From Methylophaga sp. OBS3 (lineage in GTDB: Bacteria > Pseudomonadota > Gammaproteobacteria > Nitrosococcales > Methylophagaceae), in assembly GCF_026319325.1 (NCBI RefSeq), contig NZ_JAPDMU010000002.1:1-64000 (forward strand): 64,000 nt of DNA. The letters are read 5' to 3'. A program made the translations under genes and the position numbers. Under the pieces are notes generated by a model, which was not told where the DNA came from, did not search any database, and saw only the letters and a program-made list of their open reading frames with translations. Positions within the stretch are counted from its first letter, which is position 1; every line of letters starts with the position of its first letter. This document shows positions 8,007 to 17,544 of this stretch, one piece after another.

Positions 8007-9108
8007 TCAAATAGCTAAATCACTGATACTAATTATCGCCCAGAGCGGGCGGTATTTAGCCCAATTGGCACACAGATCCGATTATCGGGTCTGTGTCGCC
8101 GATCATTTTGGTGATGTCGATACGCTCGCCATTACTGAACAATACCGTACACTGCCAAGCTTTGAGAAAATCGACAAAGCGAGCTTTCAATACGTTGTTT
8201 CTGCATTAACTGGTAACCAACCAGCCATACTTGTCATCGGTACGGGAATTGAACGTTTATATCCCTACCTGCAATATCTCCCTGACAATATTCAGCTAGC
8301 AAATAATAGCTACAACACACTGATACAATGCTTGCCACCTAAAAACTGGTTTCGGCAATTACACCAACACCAGATTCTTTTTCCCCAAACCTATTTTACT
8401 CAGCCAGAACAAACCTCTGGTTTAATACAAAAGTCTGCTTTTAATTGGGGCGGCAGTCATATCACGCTGCCGAGTAAAGCTTCGCAAACCGAGCCTTATT
8501 ACCAAGAATTTATTGAGGGACAGCCTGCCTCAGTTTTGTTTATTGCCAATGGTCATGAAATAAAACTATTAAGCTTTAACCGGCAATTTTGTCGAAATGC
8601 CGAGGAGCAGGATTATCGTTTGCAAGCAGTGATAAGTAGTACATTAGAGCCTACTATTTATGCTGAATTACATGGCATTTGCCAGCAATTAACACAATCC
8701 ATGACACTCAAAGGTTTTCAGTCCCTGGACTTTGTTATCGATAACGAAGGCAAGCTTTGGGTCTTAGAACTTAATCCAAGACCAAGTGCTTCGATGCAGT
8801 GTTTACCTTCAAGCTGGCCGTTAATAGATTGGCATATCAATGCTTGCCAAGGAAAGCTTCCAGCAATTTTAGATAACAAGATACCTGCCAAGGTTTGGTA
8901 TGGCGTGTTCGCTGACATCGATATTATCATACCTGAGGAATTTATCTGGCCGGATTATGTCTTCGATATACCGCCAGCAGGAAGCCTAATTAGTAAAGGC
9001 GATATTATTTGCAGTTTGGTATTAGATTGCGGTACTAACGACGGATTAAGTTACGGTCATACGTTAGCAACACAATTACAATATAAACTTGAAAACAACG
9101 CTGTATAG
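7975..9108 (+). CDS. ATP-grasp domain protein of the methanopterin cluster
   Basis: About 377 residues. The C-terminal half has ATP-grasp hallmarks: LDFVIDNEGKLWVLELNPRPSAS carries the metal- and ATP-binding Glu and Asn. Earlier, SAFNWGGSHI resembles the flexible nucleotide loop. ATP-grasp enzymes join a carboxylate to an amine or thiol using ATP. Genes of this type sit in tetrahydromethanopterin clusters of methylotrophs (I recall one called Orf17 in Methylobacterium), so a ligase step in cofactor synthesis or tailoring is likely; the substrate is unknown. The start is uncertain: ATG 7975, ATG 7984 or GTG 7987, all overlapping the end of mtdB. Confidence 0.82.
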   Translation: MPLMVPVNWSNQIAKSLILIIAQSGRYLAQLAHRSDYRVCVADHFGDVDTLAITEQYRTLPSFEKIDKASFQYVVSALTGNQPAILVIGTGIERLYPYLQYLPDNIQLANNSYNTLIQCLPPKNWFRQLHQHQILFPQTYFTQPEQTSGLIQKSAFNWGGSHITLPSKASQTEPYYQEFIEGQPASVLFIANGHEIKLLSFNRQFCRNAEEQDYRLQAVISSTLEPTIYAELHGICQQLTQSMTLKGFQSLDFVIDNEGKLWVLELNPRPSASMQCLPSSWPLIDWHINACQGKLPAILDNKIPAKVWYGVFADIDIIIPEEFIWPDYVFDIPPAGSLISKGDIICSLVLDCGTNDGLSYGHTLATQLQYKLENNAV

Positions 9109-9146
9109 CGCCATATAAAGCGTCAGTTAACACTGGAGATTAATCA

Positions 9147-10019
9147 ATGACACGAATTATGTTGTATCTCGGTACCAATATCGCGGTACTTCTTGTCCTG
9201 AGCTTTACCATGCGTCTGCTCGGCATTGATGGCATGCTGAATGAGCAAGGTGGGTTAGATATGAACTCACTGCTTGTTATGGCAGCAGTCATTGGTTTTG
9301 GTGGCTCATTTATTTCTTTAATGATTTCTAAATGGACTGCCAAACGCCTCACTGGCGCACAAGTTATCACGGACCCACGCAACAGCACTGAACGTTGGTT
9401 GGTTGAAACGGTTGCGCGTCAAGCGCAACAAGCAGGTATTGGTATGCCTGAAGTAGCGATTTATAACGCCCCAGAGCCAAATGCTTTTGCAACTGGCGCT
9501 AATCGTAATAATGCATTGGTCGCCGTGAGTACGGGATTAATGCAATCAATGACGCAAGATGAAGTCGAGGCAGTGCTTGCCCACGAGGTCAGTCACATTG
9601 CTAATGGTGATATGGTGACCATGGCGCTTATTCAAGGTGTGGTGAATACCTTCGTCATTGTCTTGTCTCGTGTCATTGGCCATATGGTTGACCGTGTAGT
9701 GTTTAAAACGGAAAACGGTCATGGTCCCGCTTTCTGGATCACCTCAATCATCGCTGAACTCGTGCTTGGTTTCTTAGCCAGTATCATTGTGATGTGGTTT
9801 AGCCGACAACGCGAATATCGCGCCGATGCCGGTGCAGCTAGTTTGGTTGGTGCACCTAAGATGGTGGCTGCATTAAAACGTTTGGCTGGTACGTCCAGTG
9901 AACCACTGCCAGATCAATTACATGCTATGGGTATTTCTGGCGGTCGTGGCGGTCTAAGTGCCTTGTTAATGACACACCCACCATTAGAATCACGTATTGC
10001 AGCGTTACAACAACGCTAA
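9147..10019 (+). CDS. htpX: Membrane zinc protease HtpX
   Basis: M48 inner-membrane protease in quality control of membrane proteins under heat or envelope stress. 290 residues, like E. coli HtpX. Two N-terminal membrane segments (about 5-25 and 42-62) precede the zinc motif HEVSH at 146-150; two more hydrophobic segments lie around 160-175 and 195-215, and the third-ligand motif is [19 protein letters not shown] site precedes the ATG. It stands alone, 38 bases after the ATP-grasp gene, and ends at a bidirectional terminator. Confidence 0.96.
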   Translation: MTRIMLYLGTNIAVLLVLSFTMRLLGIDGMLNEQGGLDMNSLLVMAAVIGFGGSFISLMISKWTAKRLTGAQVITDPRNSTERWLVETVARQAQQAGIGMPEVAIYNAPEPNAFATGANRNNALVAVSTGLMQSMTQDEVEAVLAHEVSHIANGDMVTMALIQGVVNTFVIVLSRVIGHMVDRVVFKTENGHGPAFWITSIIAELVLGFLASIIVMWFSRQREYRADAGAASLVGAPKMVAALKRLAGTSSEPLPDQLHAMGISGGRGGLSALLMTHPPLESRIAALQQR

Positions 10020-10030
10020 ACATCACAACA

Positions 10031-10059
10031 AAAAACGGGGCTTTCGCCCCGTTTTTTTT
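10031..10059. terminator. Bidirectional intrinsic terminator between htpX and the fimX-like gene
   Basis: Stem AACGGGGC / GCCCCGTT with a TTTC loop, A run on the left and eight T on the right. The T run overlaps the stop codon of the leftward fimX-like gene. Confidence 0.92.
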
Positions 10060-12133
10060 ATGCTTCTTCGTCGAAGTTATAATCTAGTTCTGGTGATGGC
10101 TCATGGATGTAAAAGCCTTGTGCATAATCAACACCTAGCCGCCATAACAAGGCAAGACTATTGGCATCAGAAACAAACTCAGCGATACAGCGTTTATCGG
10201 CTTGTTTTGCCATATCAATAATGGCTTTGACCGCTGCTTGGTTCTCCACATCATGCGCCATATTTTCAACAAAGTTACCGTTGATTTTCAGGTAATCCAC
10301 ATCAAGTGTATTTAAGCTGTGTGAGAAATCGATACCACTGCCAAAGTGTTCCAGCCCAAACTCACAGCCAATGGCTTTTAACTTGCCGAAGGTTTCTTGA
10401 CTTTGCTCAAGATTACCTAATGCCGCCGTTTCACTGATTTCAAATACAAGCTCTTTACCAGTCAGGTTTTGTGCCTGCAAACTGGCTGACAACCAATCAA
10501 CGAAGTCTTTCTCATAAAGCGTTTGTTCAGACAACTTGATAAAGAAACGGGTTTTTGGCCATTGTTTCCGATGGTCACTGAGGATAGCTAAAGCCTTACG
10601 AATAACCCATTTATCAATATCTGCCATGACTTTAAGCCGATCGGCAGTGTCAATAAACTCTTCAGCTTTAAGTGTTTTACCAGACTCTAATTTTAAGCGC
10701 AGTAAGACTTCATAGAGTTCTTGCTCAGGGCCGTGCAGACTAACAATTGGCTGATAATGCAAAAAGAAGTCATCATTGGCCATCGCTTCTTCAAGAATTT
10801 TTTGCCACTGTTGTGAATTAGTCTGGGTATCTTGCTCAGCAGGTTGATGACGGGCAATTTGATTGCCGCCCGCTTTCTGAGCACGAATACAAGCGCGGTC
10901 AGCATTTTCAAGTGCGACAGCGGCTGTTGCCACATTTTCACTGATACGGCTGATACCAATACTACAATGCAAGTCGATAATTTTGCCGTTGGTTTGTGAC
11001 ACATAATCATCGATGGCTTTGCGATAGGCTTCGGCACGAATATCTACTTCATGCTCGTTAGCGCTCGGCACGATAACGGCGAAAACTTGGTCAGCATAAC
11101 GGCCTAAAGTTTCACCTTCGGCCAGCGTTTTACGCAAAATATCACCAACACTCTTAATGACAATGTCGCTGGTACCTAAGCCAACCATTTCTTTGATTGA
11201 CTGGAAGTCATCTAAGACAATAAACAATAGCTCAGCGTCACCTTTACCTTCGCCTGCAGCATTGATGGCTTTTTCTAACTCATCAGAAAATCGGCTGCGC
11301 GTATAAAGGCCGGTTAATAAATCATGGTCACGTAATAGCTTCAGTTTTGACTCATTGGCATTAAAATTATTGTTGTCACGAATAACGACTTGGGTGCAAT
11401 TTTCACCCTCAACATTGGCATGTGAGAACTCGATATTGGCCTCAAACACCTGACCGTTAGATTTTAGGCACTGTACGGTAACAGTTTGCGGTGGCGCGTC
11501 AGTCGTTTCGGTGAACTGACGAAATACCGCTTTAAACTTAGGATGATCTTCAACGGCAATCAGATCGAGAATCGGCAGGCCATCAATATCTTCGGCTTCT
11601 TCATAATCAAACAGCGCCAAATAAGCACGATTCACATAGATATGCATGCCCTCATGCATGTAAGCAACAGCATCGCGTGAACTCTCTAGTAATGCCTGTG
11701 AACGTTTTTCACTCTCACGCAAAGCACGTTCATTACGACGCGCTAAACGCCGAATGTTGAGGTTATAAAGTTCTCTTTCAGCAGCAAACTGGAGACGCTC
11801 AGTATCATCTGAACGCACCACATCTTGAGCGCCGCTGCGGAACCATTCTTTTTCTGCCTCGGGATCATCACAGATCACAATAACCGGCAAATCTTTGCCC
11901 AAACGTTGTTCTAAATTGATGATTTCGAGTGGTGTTAAATTCGGTAGGTTATCTCGGCAGATAAGGAGATCCAGAGCCTGGTTACTGAGTAATTGCTCAA
12001 GTGAGTGGAAATTGTCTTCGCGTGATGCACGTACGGCATGTCCAGCACTTCGTAAAACGTTCACAACAGCATCGGCATCCGTCAATGAATCATCAACGAT
12101 CACCAGTCGCAATATACCTTCAGCTCTTGCCAC
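10058..12133 (-). CDS. FimX-like degenerate receiver-PAS-GGDEF-EAL protein
   Basis: About 691 residues: receiver-like domain (start VIVDDS; the phosphoacceptor site looks altered, LLICRDN), PAS domain (about 150-270), GGDEF-like (about 280-440), EAL-like (about 455-690). Both c-di-GMP enzyme signatures are broken: GGDEF reads ADQVF, EAL reads EVL, and the DDFG motif reads EHFG. This pattern and length recall Pseudomonas FimX, which binds c-di-GMP through an inactive EVL domain and controls type IV pilus assembly. I chose GTG at 12133, one base after the plsC stop with AGGTGG as ribosome site; an ATG at 12184 inside plsC would add 17 residues. Last gene of the glyQ-glyS-gmhB-plsC run. Function by analogy. 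Confidence 0.85.
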   Translation of the reverse strand: MARAEGILRLVIVDDSLTDADAVVNVLRSAGHAVRASREDNFHSLEQLLSNQALDLLICRDNLPNLTPLEIINLEQRLGKDLPVIVICDDPEAEKEWFRSGAQDVVRSDDTERLQFAAERELYNLNIRRLARRNERALRESEKRSQALLESSRDAVAYMHEGMHIYVNRAYLALFDYEEAEDIDGLPILDLIAVEDHPKFKAVFRQFTETTDAPPQTVTVQCLKSNGQVFEANIEFSHANVEGENCTQVVIRDNNNFNANESKLKLLRDHDLLTGLYTRSRFSDELEKAINAAGEGKGDAELLFIVLDDFQSIKEMVGLGTSDIVIKSVGDILRKTLAEGETLGRYADQVFAVIVPSANEHEVDIRAEAYRKAIDDYVSQTNGKIIDLHCSIGISRISENVATAAVALENADRACIRAQKAGGNQIARHQPAEQDTQTNSQQWQKILEEAMANDDFFLHYQPIVSLHGPEQELYEVLLRLKLESGKTLKAEEFIDTADRLKVMADIDKWVIRKALAILSDHRKQWPKTRFFIKLSEQTLYEKDFVDWLSASLQAQNLTGKELVFEISETAALGNLEQSQETFGKLKAIGCEFGLEHFGSGIDFSHSLNTLDVDYLKINGNFVENMAHDVENQAAVKAIIDMAKQADKRCIAEFVSDANSLALLWRLGVDYAQGFYIHEPSPELDYNFDEEA

Positions 12134-12134
12134 G

Positions 12135-12881
12135 CTAACCACCTTCGCTAAGTTGTGCCGGTTTAACCGGACGGCTGCCTTCAAGGCTCGTCATTGCTTC
12201 GGACATCCATGACTCAACTTGTTGATTGATGCTGGCTGCTGACTGACCCTGCGTAGGTATCTTAGCGCCAATTTGCATTTTGATCACACCTGGTTTTTTC
12301 AAAAAACCACGCTTTGGCCAAAAATGTCCAGCATTATGCGCAACCGGTACCACTGGTACACTCGCATCTACTGCCAAACGCGCCCCACCAATACCAAAAC
12401 GTCCCTGCGTTCCTACAGGCATCCGCGTGCCTTCAGGGAAAACGACAACCCAAGCTCCGGAATCAAGTCTTGCTTTGCCCTGCTCAACAACCTGGGCCAA
12501 CGCTTTGCGTCCGGCTTTACGATCAATGGCAATTGGTTTCATGGATGCCAAGCCCCAACCAAAAAATGGAATCCATAGAAGTTCGCGTTTTAACACCCAT
12601 ACTTGAGGTGGAAAAACCGCTTGTAAAGCCAACGTTTCCCAAGCGGATTGGTGTTTGCAGAGAATCACACAAGGCTCATCAGGAATTAACTCACGCCCTT
12701 CGACCTCAAGTCGTGTGCCGCAAATAACTTTTAATGTCCAAATATTCCAGACCGCCCAGCGACTCACTACACCATAACGGATTCTAAATGGTAATGGCCA
12801 GACTAAAACGGCTAACAGCGAAAAGATAATCGCACTAATGCTGTAAATAAAAAAGAACAGTGACGAACGTAGCCAAATCAT
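12135..12881 (-). CDS. plsC: 1-acyl-sn-glycerol-3-phosphate acyltransferase (PlsC family)
   Basis: Inner-membrane acyltransferase that makes phosphatidic acid from lysophosphatidic acid. 248 residues. Hydrophobic N-terminal segment (about 8-30); the family HxxxxD site appears as KHQSAWET, where Glu replaces the usual Asp; the glycerol-phosphate site is FPEGTRM. The Asp-to-Glu change is seen in some PlsC-like proteins, so activity is likely but the exact acceptor is open. The start ATG overlaps the gmhB stop (TAATG). Gene order glyQ-glyS-gmhB-plsC is conserved in Gammaproteobacteria. Confidence 0.9.
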   Translation of the reverse strand: MIWLRSSLFFFIYSISAIIFSLLAVLVWPLPFRIRYGVVSRWAVWNIWTLKVICGTRLEVEGRELIPDEPCVILCKHQSAWETLALQAVFPPQVWVLKRELLWIPFFGWGLASMKPIAIDRKAGRKALAQVVEQGKARLDSGAWVVVFPEGTRMPVGTQGRFGIGGARLAVDASVPVVPVAHNAGHFWPKRGFLKKPGVIKMQIGAKIPTQGQSAASINQQVESWMSEAMTSLEGSRPVKPAQLSEGG

Positions 12882-13420
12882 TAAGCAGTAGGCTCCAATA
12901 GTGCATCGACGACTGATGCCAGGTCATCATAAACAGCCACGCCAGCAGGAATGCCCGCTTTTTCAGTTGCTCGACCTTTACCAGTGCGAACCAAGATTGG
13001 CTTGGCGCCCGCCGTTATTGCTGCTTCGATATCACGTAGTGAATCACCTACAGCCGGAACATTTTCAACACTGGTACGTAACCGATGCGCCAACTCATTA
13101 AACGAACCCGGCTTCGGTTTACGACAACTGCAATCATCATCTGGCCCATGTGGACAAAACATGATTGCCTCAATACGACCACCAACCTGAGATAACATTC
13201 GGCGCATTTTGCTATGAATACGGTTGAGCATTTCAACATCTAACAAGCCCCGAGCCACGCCCGACTGGTTAGTAATCACCACCACCCTAAAGCCTGAATA
13301 ATTCAAGCGTGCAATGGCTTCAAGGCTACCTTCGATTGGCTCCCACTCAGCTGGTGATTTAATAAAGTCATCAGAATCGTGATTAATCACCCCATCGCGG
13401 TCCAGAATAATCAACGACAT
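12881..13420 (-). CDS. gmhB: D-glycero-beta-D-manno-heptose-1,7-bisphosphate 7-phosphatase
   Basis: HAD-family phosphatase in ADP-heptose synthesis for lipopolysaccharide core. 179 residues. The catalytic DxD is in LDRDGVIN at the start, followed by ITNQSGVARG. The zinc loop cysteines are in CPHGPDDDCSCRKPKPG. The terminal motif VGDSLRDIEAA supplies the acidic metal ligands. It lies 12 bases downstream of glyS and overlaps plsC by one base, so it is within the glyQS operon. This implies an LPS with heptose. Confidence 0.95.
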   Translation of the reverse strand: MSLIILDRDGVINHDSDDFIKSPAEWEPIEGSLEAIARLNYSGFRVVVITNQSGVARGLLDVEMLNRIHSKMRRMLSQVGGRIEAIMFCPHGPDDDCSCRKPKPGSFNELAHRLRTSVENVPAVGDSLRDIEAAITAGAKPILVRTGKGRATEKAGIPAGVAVYDDLASVVDALLEPTA

Positions 13421-13432
13421 GACAGCCTCCGT

Positions 13433-15508
13433 TTATTGTTGCAGGCAGGAAATATCGGCAACGCCGATAAACAATGCCCGTGTTTGGTTTAGTAATGCCA
13501 AACGATTATCACGAACCGCAGGATCATCAGCCATAACCATGACGTCATCAAAGAATTTATCGATGCTGTCGCGCATTGTCGCCAAACGATTTAATACCGC
13601 TGCGTAATCTGCATCCTGCATTAGAGGTGCAACATCAGTCTGCACTTCAGCCAGCAATTTCGCTAAGTCTTGTTCAGCACTATCACTAAGCAAATCCGCT
13701 TTTAAATCTAATTGCTGATCGTAAGCACCATTCTTACGCAGAATATTATCGATACGCTTGTTCGCAGCAGCTAATGCTTCGGCTTGTGATAACTCACGGA
13801 AACCACTCACCGCTTTCAAACGCTGCATAAAGTCTAGTGGTCGACTTGGCGCAACAGCCATAACGGCTTCAAATGTATCAGTGGTCGCCCCGCTATCCAG
13901 CACGTAACCACGCAGACGTTCAAACATATAATTTTGCACTTGCTCAGCGGTATTTTCTTCGCTCAGTTTGCCAGCAAAATTATCAACTGCACGCGGTAAT
14001 AGTTCAGATAAATCTAAATCTAATTGTTTTTCGATAATAATGCGCAGTGCGCCCAATGCCGCACGACGCAATGCAAATGGATCTTTTGCACCTGTTGGTG
14101 GCTGACCGATACCAAATAGACCGACCAAGGTATCGAGTTTTTCGGCCAAACTCAGTGCCTGACCAATCTGACCTGCAGGCAGGTCATCACCCGCAAAGCG
14201 TGGCATGTATTGCTCATCAAGCGCATTCGCAACCTCGGCAGGTTCGCCATCTAACGTTGCATAGTTACGGCCCATGATGCCTTGCAGCTCAGGAAACTCA
14301 CCCACCATTTCGGTGAGCAAGTCGCATTTCGCCAGTTCACCAGCACGTTGAGCCAATTTAGGATCAGCGCCAATTTGTTCAGCAATCACACTCGCTAATG
14401 CTGCAACACGCTGAGATTTATCAAAAACCGTTCCCAATTTATTTTGGAAAACGATGGTTTTCAATTGCTCCTGACGGGCAGATAAAGGTTGCTTACGATC
14501 GGTATCCCAGAAAAATGCTGCATCACTGAGACGAGGACGAATAACACGCTCGTTACCGGCAATGACTTGGTCAACATCGCGACTTTCAATGTTACTAACC
14601 GTAATAAAGTTAGCTAGTAATTCACCTTGTTTGCTTTCAACTGGGAAATACTTTTGATGGCCTTGCATTGAAGAAATCAAAGCCTGTGGTGGCAACTCAA
14701 GGAAGCGTTGGTCAAAACTACCAGCAATGGCAACTGGCCATTCCACCAAGCCAGTCACTTCATCAAGCAATTCACTATCAATAATCGCCTGACCACCTAG
14801 GCTTGTCGCCAACTCAGTAACTTGACCACGAACGGCTTCACGACGAGCAGCAAAGTCCGCCAGCACATGACCTTCAGTTTCTAATTGTGGCGCATAACTA
14901 CGAGCGCTATTGATACGAATTGGTTTTGGATGATGGAAACGATGGCCGTAGCTAATACGATCGGCAACCGTATCTAAAATCGTCGCAGGAACAACCTCAT
15001 CACCAAGCAGCATTACCAACCAATGCACGGGGCGGACGAACTCGGCATTTGAGTTGCCCCAACGCATTCTTTTCGCGATCGGCAGCGCATCTAATGCTTG
15101 CTGGATGATCTGAGGTAATAATTCAGCAGCCGCTTGACCGTCTTGTTGTTGGCGATAGACCAGCCACTTACCTTTATCTGTTTCCAAGGTTTCCAGCGCA
15201 TCGACGTCGACACCACAAGAGCGTGCGAAACCTTGCAAGGCTTTGCTTGGATTCCCCTCATCATCAAATGCGGCATTGACTGCAGGACCGCGTCTTTCTA
15301 CTTCGCGGTCAGCCTGGCGAGTCTGCAAATCATAAACAGCTAACGCCAAACGACGTGGCGCAGCATACACCTGTGTGCTGCTAAAACTTAATTCCGCAGT
15401 TTTTAAGCCTTGCTCAACGGCAGTTTGCAGGGCGTTACTTAAATTACCTAAGGCAGTTGGTGGTAATTCTTCGGTACCCAGCTCAAATAGAAAATCTTGC
15501 TGACTCAT
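13433..15508 (-). CDS. glyS: Glycyl-tRNA synthetase beta subunit
   Basis: Beta chain of the alpha2-beta2 glycyl-tRNA synthetase; contributes tRNA recognition and binding. 691 residues, near the E. coli length (about 689). The N-terminus FLFELGTEELPP is the diagnostic start. The C-terminal part is the anticodon-binding-like domain ending in RNNRLALLN-type sequence (VRDNRLALLNQ). Its ATG overlaps the last base of the glyQ stop, so the subunits are translationally coupled. Confidence 0.97.
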   Translation of the reverse strand: MSQQDFLFELGTEELPPTALGNLSNALQTAVEQGLKTAELSFSSTQVYAAPRRLALAVYDLQTRQADREVERRGPAVNAAFDDEGNPSKALQGFARSCGVDVDALETLETDKGKWLVYRQQQDGQAAAELLPQIIQQALDALPIAKRMRWGNSNAEFVRPVHWLVMLLGDEVVPATILDTVADRISYGHRFHHPKPIRINSARSYAPQLETEGHVLADFAARREAVRGQVTELATSLGGQAIIDSELLDEVTGLVEWPVAIAGSFDQRFLELPPQALISSMQGHQKYFPVESKQGELLANFITVSNIESRDVDQVIAGNERVIRPRLSDAAFFWDTDRKQPLSARQEQLKTIVFQNKLGTVFDKSQRVAALASVIAEQIGADPKLAQRAGELAKCDLLTEMVGEFPELQGIMGRNYATLDGEPAEVANALDEQYMPRFAGDDLPAGQIGQALSLAEKLDTLVGLFGIGQPPTGAKDPFALRRAALGALRIIIEKQLDLDLSELLPRAVDNFAGKLSEENTAEQVQNYMFERLRGYVLDSGATTDTFEAVMAVAPSRPLDFMQRLKAVSGFRELSQAEALAAANKRIDNILRKNGAYDQQLDLKADLLSDSAEQDLAKLLAEVQTDVAPLMQDADYAAVLNRLATMRDSIDKFFDDVMVMADDPAVRDNRLALLNQTRALFIGVADISCLQQ

Positions 15509-16434
15509 TATTTTGCCTCCTGCGCTGACAACATCGGGAAGCCTAAAGACTCACGACGGTCGTAATACGCTTGGGCAACAGCACGGGCCAAGGTTCTGAC
15601 ACGTAAAATAAATCGCTGACGTTCAGTGACCGAAATCGCTTTTCGGGCATCGAGCAAGTTAAAGGTATGTGATGCTTTGAGCACCATTTCGTAAGCTGGC
15701 AAAGGCAAACCTGCAGCAATCATGCGTTCACTCTCGGTTTCACAGGTATCAAATAAAGCGAACAAGTGCTCAGTATTGGCATGTTCGAAATTATAAGCCG
15801 ACATTTCGACTTCATTTTGATGGAAGACATCGCCATAGGTCACTTTGCCCAGCGGACCATCAGCCCACACCAAGTCATAAACGCTTTCAACACCTTGCAG
15901 GTACATAGCGATACGCTCTAAACCATAGGTGATTTCACCGGTAACAGGCTTACATTCGAGACCACCGACTTGTTGGAAGTAAGTAAACTGCGTCACCTCC
16001 ATCCCGTTTAACCAAACTTCCCAACCAAGGCCCCATGCGCCTAATGTGGGTGATTCCCAGTTATCTTCGACAAAACGAATATCATGGACAGAGGTATCCA
16101 AGCCCAGCATACGTAATGAACCCAAGTACAAATCTTGGATATCAAGTGGTGATGGTTTGATGACCACCTGAAATTGGTAGTAATGCTGTAACCGGTTAGG
16201 GTTTTCACCATAACGGCCATCAGTTGGACGACGTGATGGCTGCACATATGCAGCGCTCCATGGCTCAGGGCCAATCGCACGTAAAAACGTCGCCGGGTGG
16301 AAGGTACCCGCGCCGACTTCCATATCGTAAGGTTGCAATAAAACGCAGCCTTGTTCGGCCCAATATTGCTGTAGCCGTAAAATCAATTCCTGAAAGGTTT
16401 TTGGCGTGGCCGTCGATACCGCAGGCTCAGTCAT
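15508..16434 (-). CDS. glyQ: Glycyl-tRNA synthetase alpha subunit
   Basis: Catalytic alpha chain of the class II heterotetrameric glycyl-tRNA synthetase. 308 residues. Diagnostic stretches are [55 protein letters not shown] and [13 protein letters not shown]. First gene of the leftward glyQ-glyS-gmhB-plsC-fimX-like run, divergent from gshB. The promoter must lie in 16435-16593, where I see no striking consensus. Confidence 0.98.
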   Translation of the reverse strand: MTEPAVSTATPKTFQELILRLQQYWAEQGCVLLQPYDMEVGAGTFHPATFLRAIGPEPWSAAYVQPSRRPTDGRYGENPNRLQHYYQFQVVIKPSPLDIQDLYLGSLRMLGLDTSVHDIRFVEDNWESPTLGAWGLGWEVWLNGMEVTQFTYFQQVGGLECKPVTGEITYGLERIAMYLQGVESVYDLVWADGPLGKVTYGDVFHQNEVEMSAYNFEHANTEHLFALFDTCETESERMIAAGLPLPAYEMVLKASHTFNLLDARKAISVTERQRFILRVRTLARAVAQAYYDRRESLGFPMLSAQEAK

Positions 16435-16593
16435 GTGTCGTCTCTTTTCAATCGAAATTTAAAATGTTTTGATTATAGCGAAAATGCGGGCTGCTTGTAG
16501 AGTTGCATATCACTCTAAAGCTCGGTAGCAACAACATTTTACTGCCGGCATTCCGGTACAATGACATCAGCAATTCTGAGGAAACAGGACCCC

Positions 16594-17544
16594 ATGACCC
16601 GACGTATCGGTATCGTGATGGACCCAATTCAGGCCATCAACACCAAAAAAGACAGCAGTTTTGCCATGTTATTAGCCGCGCAAGCGCGTGGCTGGCAAAT
16701 CTTTTATATGCAGCAGTCTGACTTATTTTTGCGCGATGGTCAGGTATTGGCTTCCATGGCGACGGTATCGGTTAAAGATGATCCCAATGATTGGTATCAA
16801 CTTGGCGAAGCCCAAATCGCACCGTTAACAACACTTGATGCCATCTTGATGCGCAAAGATCCGCCGTTTGATATGGAATATATTTACAGCACGTATTTAT
16901 TGGAGCAAGCGCAATCAAAGGGTGTCTTGATTGTGAATGCCCCCCAAAGCCTGCGTGATGCTAACGAAAAACTATTTACAGCCTGGTTTCCACAGTGCTG
17001 CCCGCCGACCTTAGTGACCCGCCAGAAATCCTTAATTAAAGAATTTCAGGCTGAGCATGGCGATATCATTATCAAACCACTAGATGGCATGGGCGGCGCC
17101 TCAATATTTCGTGTCATGCAAGGTGATCCTAATTTCTCAGTGATCGTTGAGACACTCACTGAACATGGCACCAAGTCCGTCATGGCACAACGTTATCTGC
17201 CAGCAATTAAAGACGGTGATAAACGTATTTTGCTGATTAACGGTGAGCCTGCACCTTATGCATTAGCCAGAATTCCAGCTGATGGTGAAACCCGTGGCAA
17301 CCTTGCTGCAGGAGGCCGTGCTGAGGGGCGTGAATTAACAGAACGTGATCGTTGGATTTGCCAGCAAGTAGCTGACAAATTACGTGAAAAAGGTCTGATG
17401 TTTGTCGGCTTAGACGTGATTGGTGATTATCTGACCGAAATTAATGTGACCAGCCCGACCTGTATACGGGAACTTGATCGTTTATATAACCTCGATATCG
17501 CTGGCGATTTGATGGCTTCAATTGAGAAACAACTATGCGCTTGA
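16594..17544 (+). CDS. gshB: Glutathione synthetase
   Basis: ATP-grasp ligase joining gamma-glutamylcysteine and glycine. With the chosen ATG (16594, CAGGA four bases upstream) it has 316 residues, the same as E. coli GshB. N-terminus RIGIVMDPIQAINTKKDS and the ATP-grasp segment IIKPLDGMGGASIFR are typical; the metal-binding end is EINVTSPTCIRELDR. An upstream ATG at 16561 would add 11 residues and fits the family less well. The gene overlaps apbE by 10 bases. Glutathione also serves formaldehyde detoxification in some methylotrophs, but no glutathione-linked formaldehyde gene is in view. Confidence 0.97.
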   Translation: MTRRIGIVMDPIQAINTKKDSSFAMLLAAQARGWQIFYMQQSDLFLRDGQVLASMATVSVKDDPNDWYQLGEAQIAPLTTLDAILMRKDPPFDMEYIYSTYLLEQAQSKGVLIVNAPQSLRDANEKLFTAWFPQCCPPTLVTRQKSLIKEFQAEHGDIIIKPLDGMGGASIFRVMQGDPNFSVIVETLTEHGTKSVMAQRYLPAIKDGDKRILLINGEPAPYALARIPADGETRGNLAAGGRAEGRELTERDRWICQQVADKLREKGLMFVGLDVIGDYLTEINVTSPTCIRELDRLYNLDIAGDLMASIEKQLCA

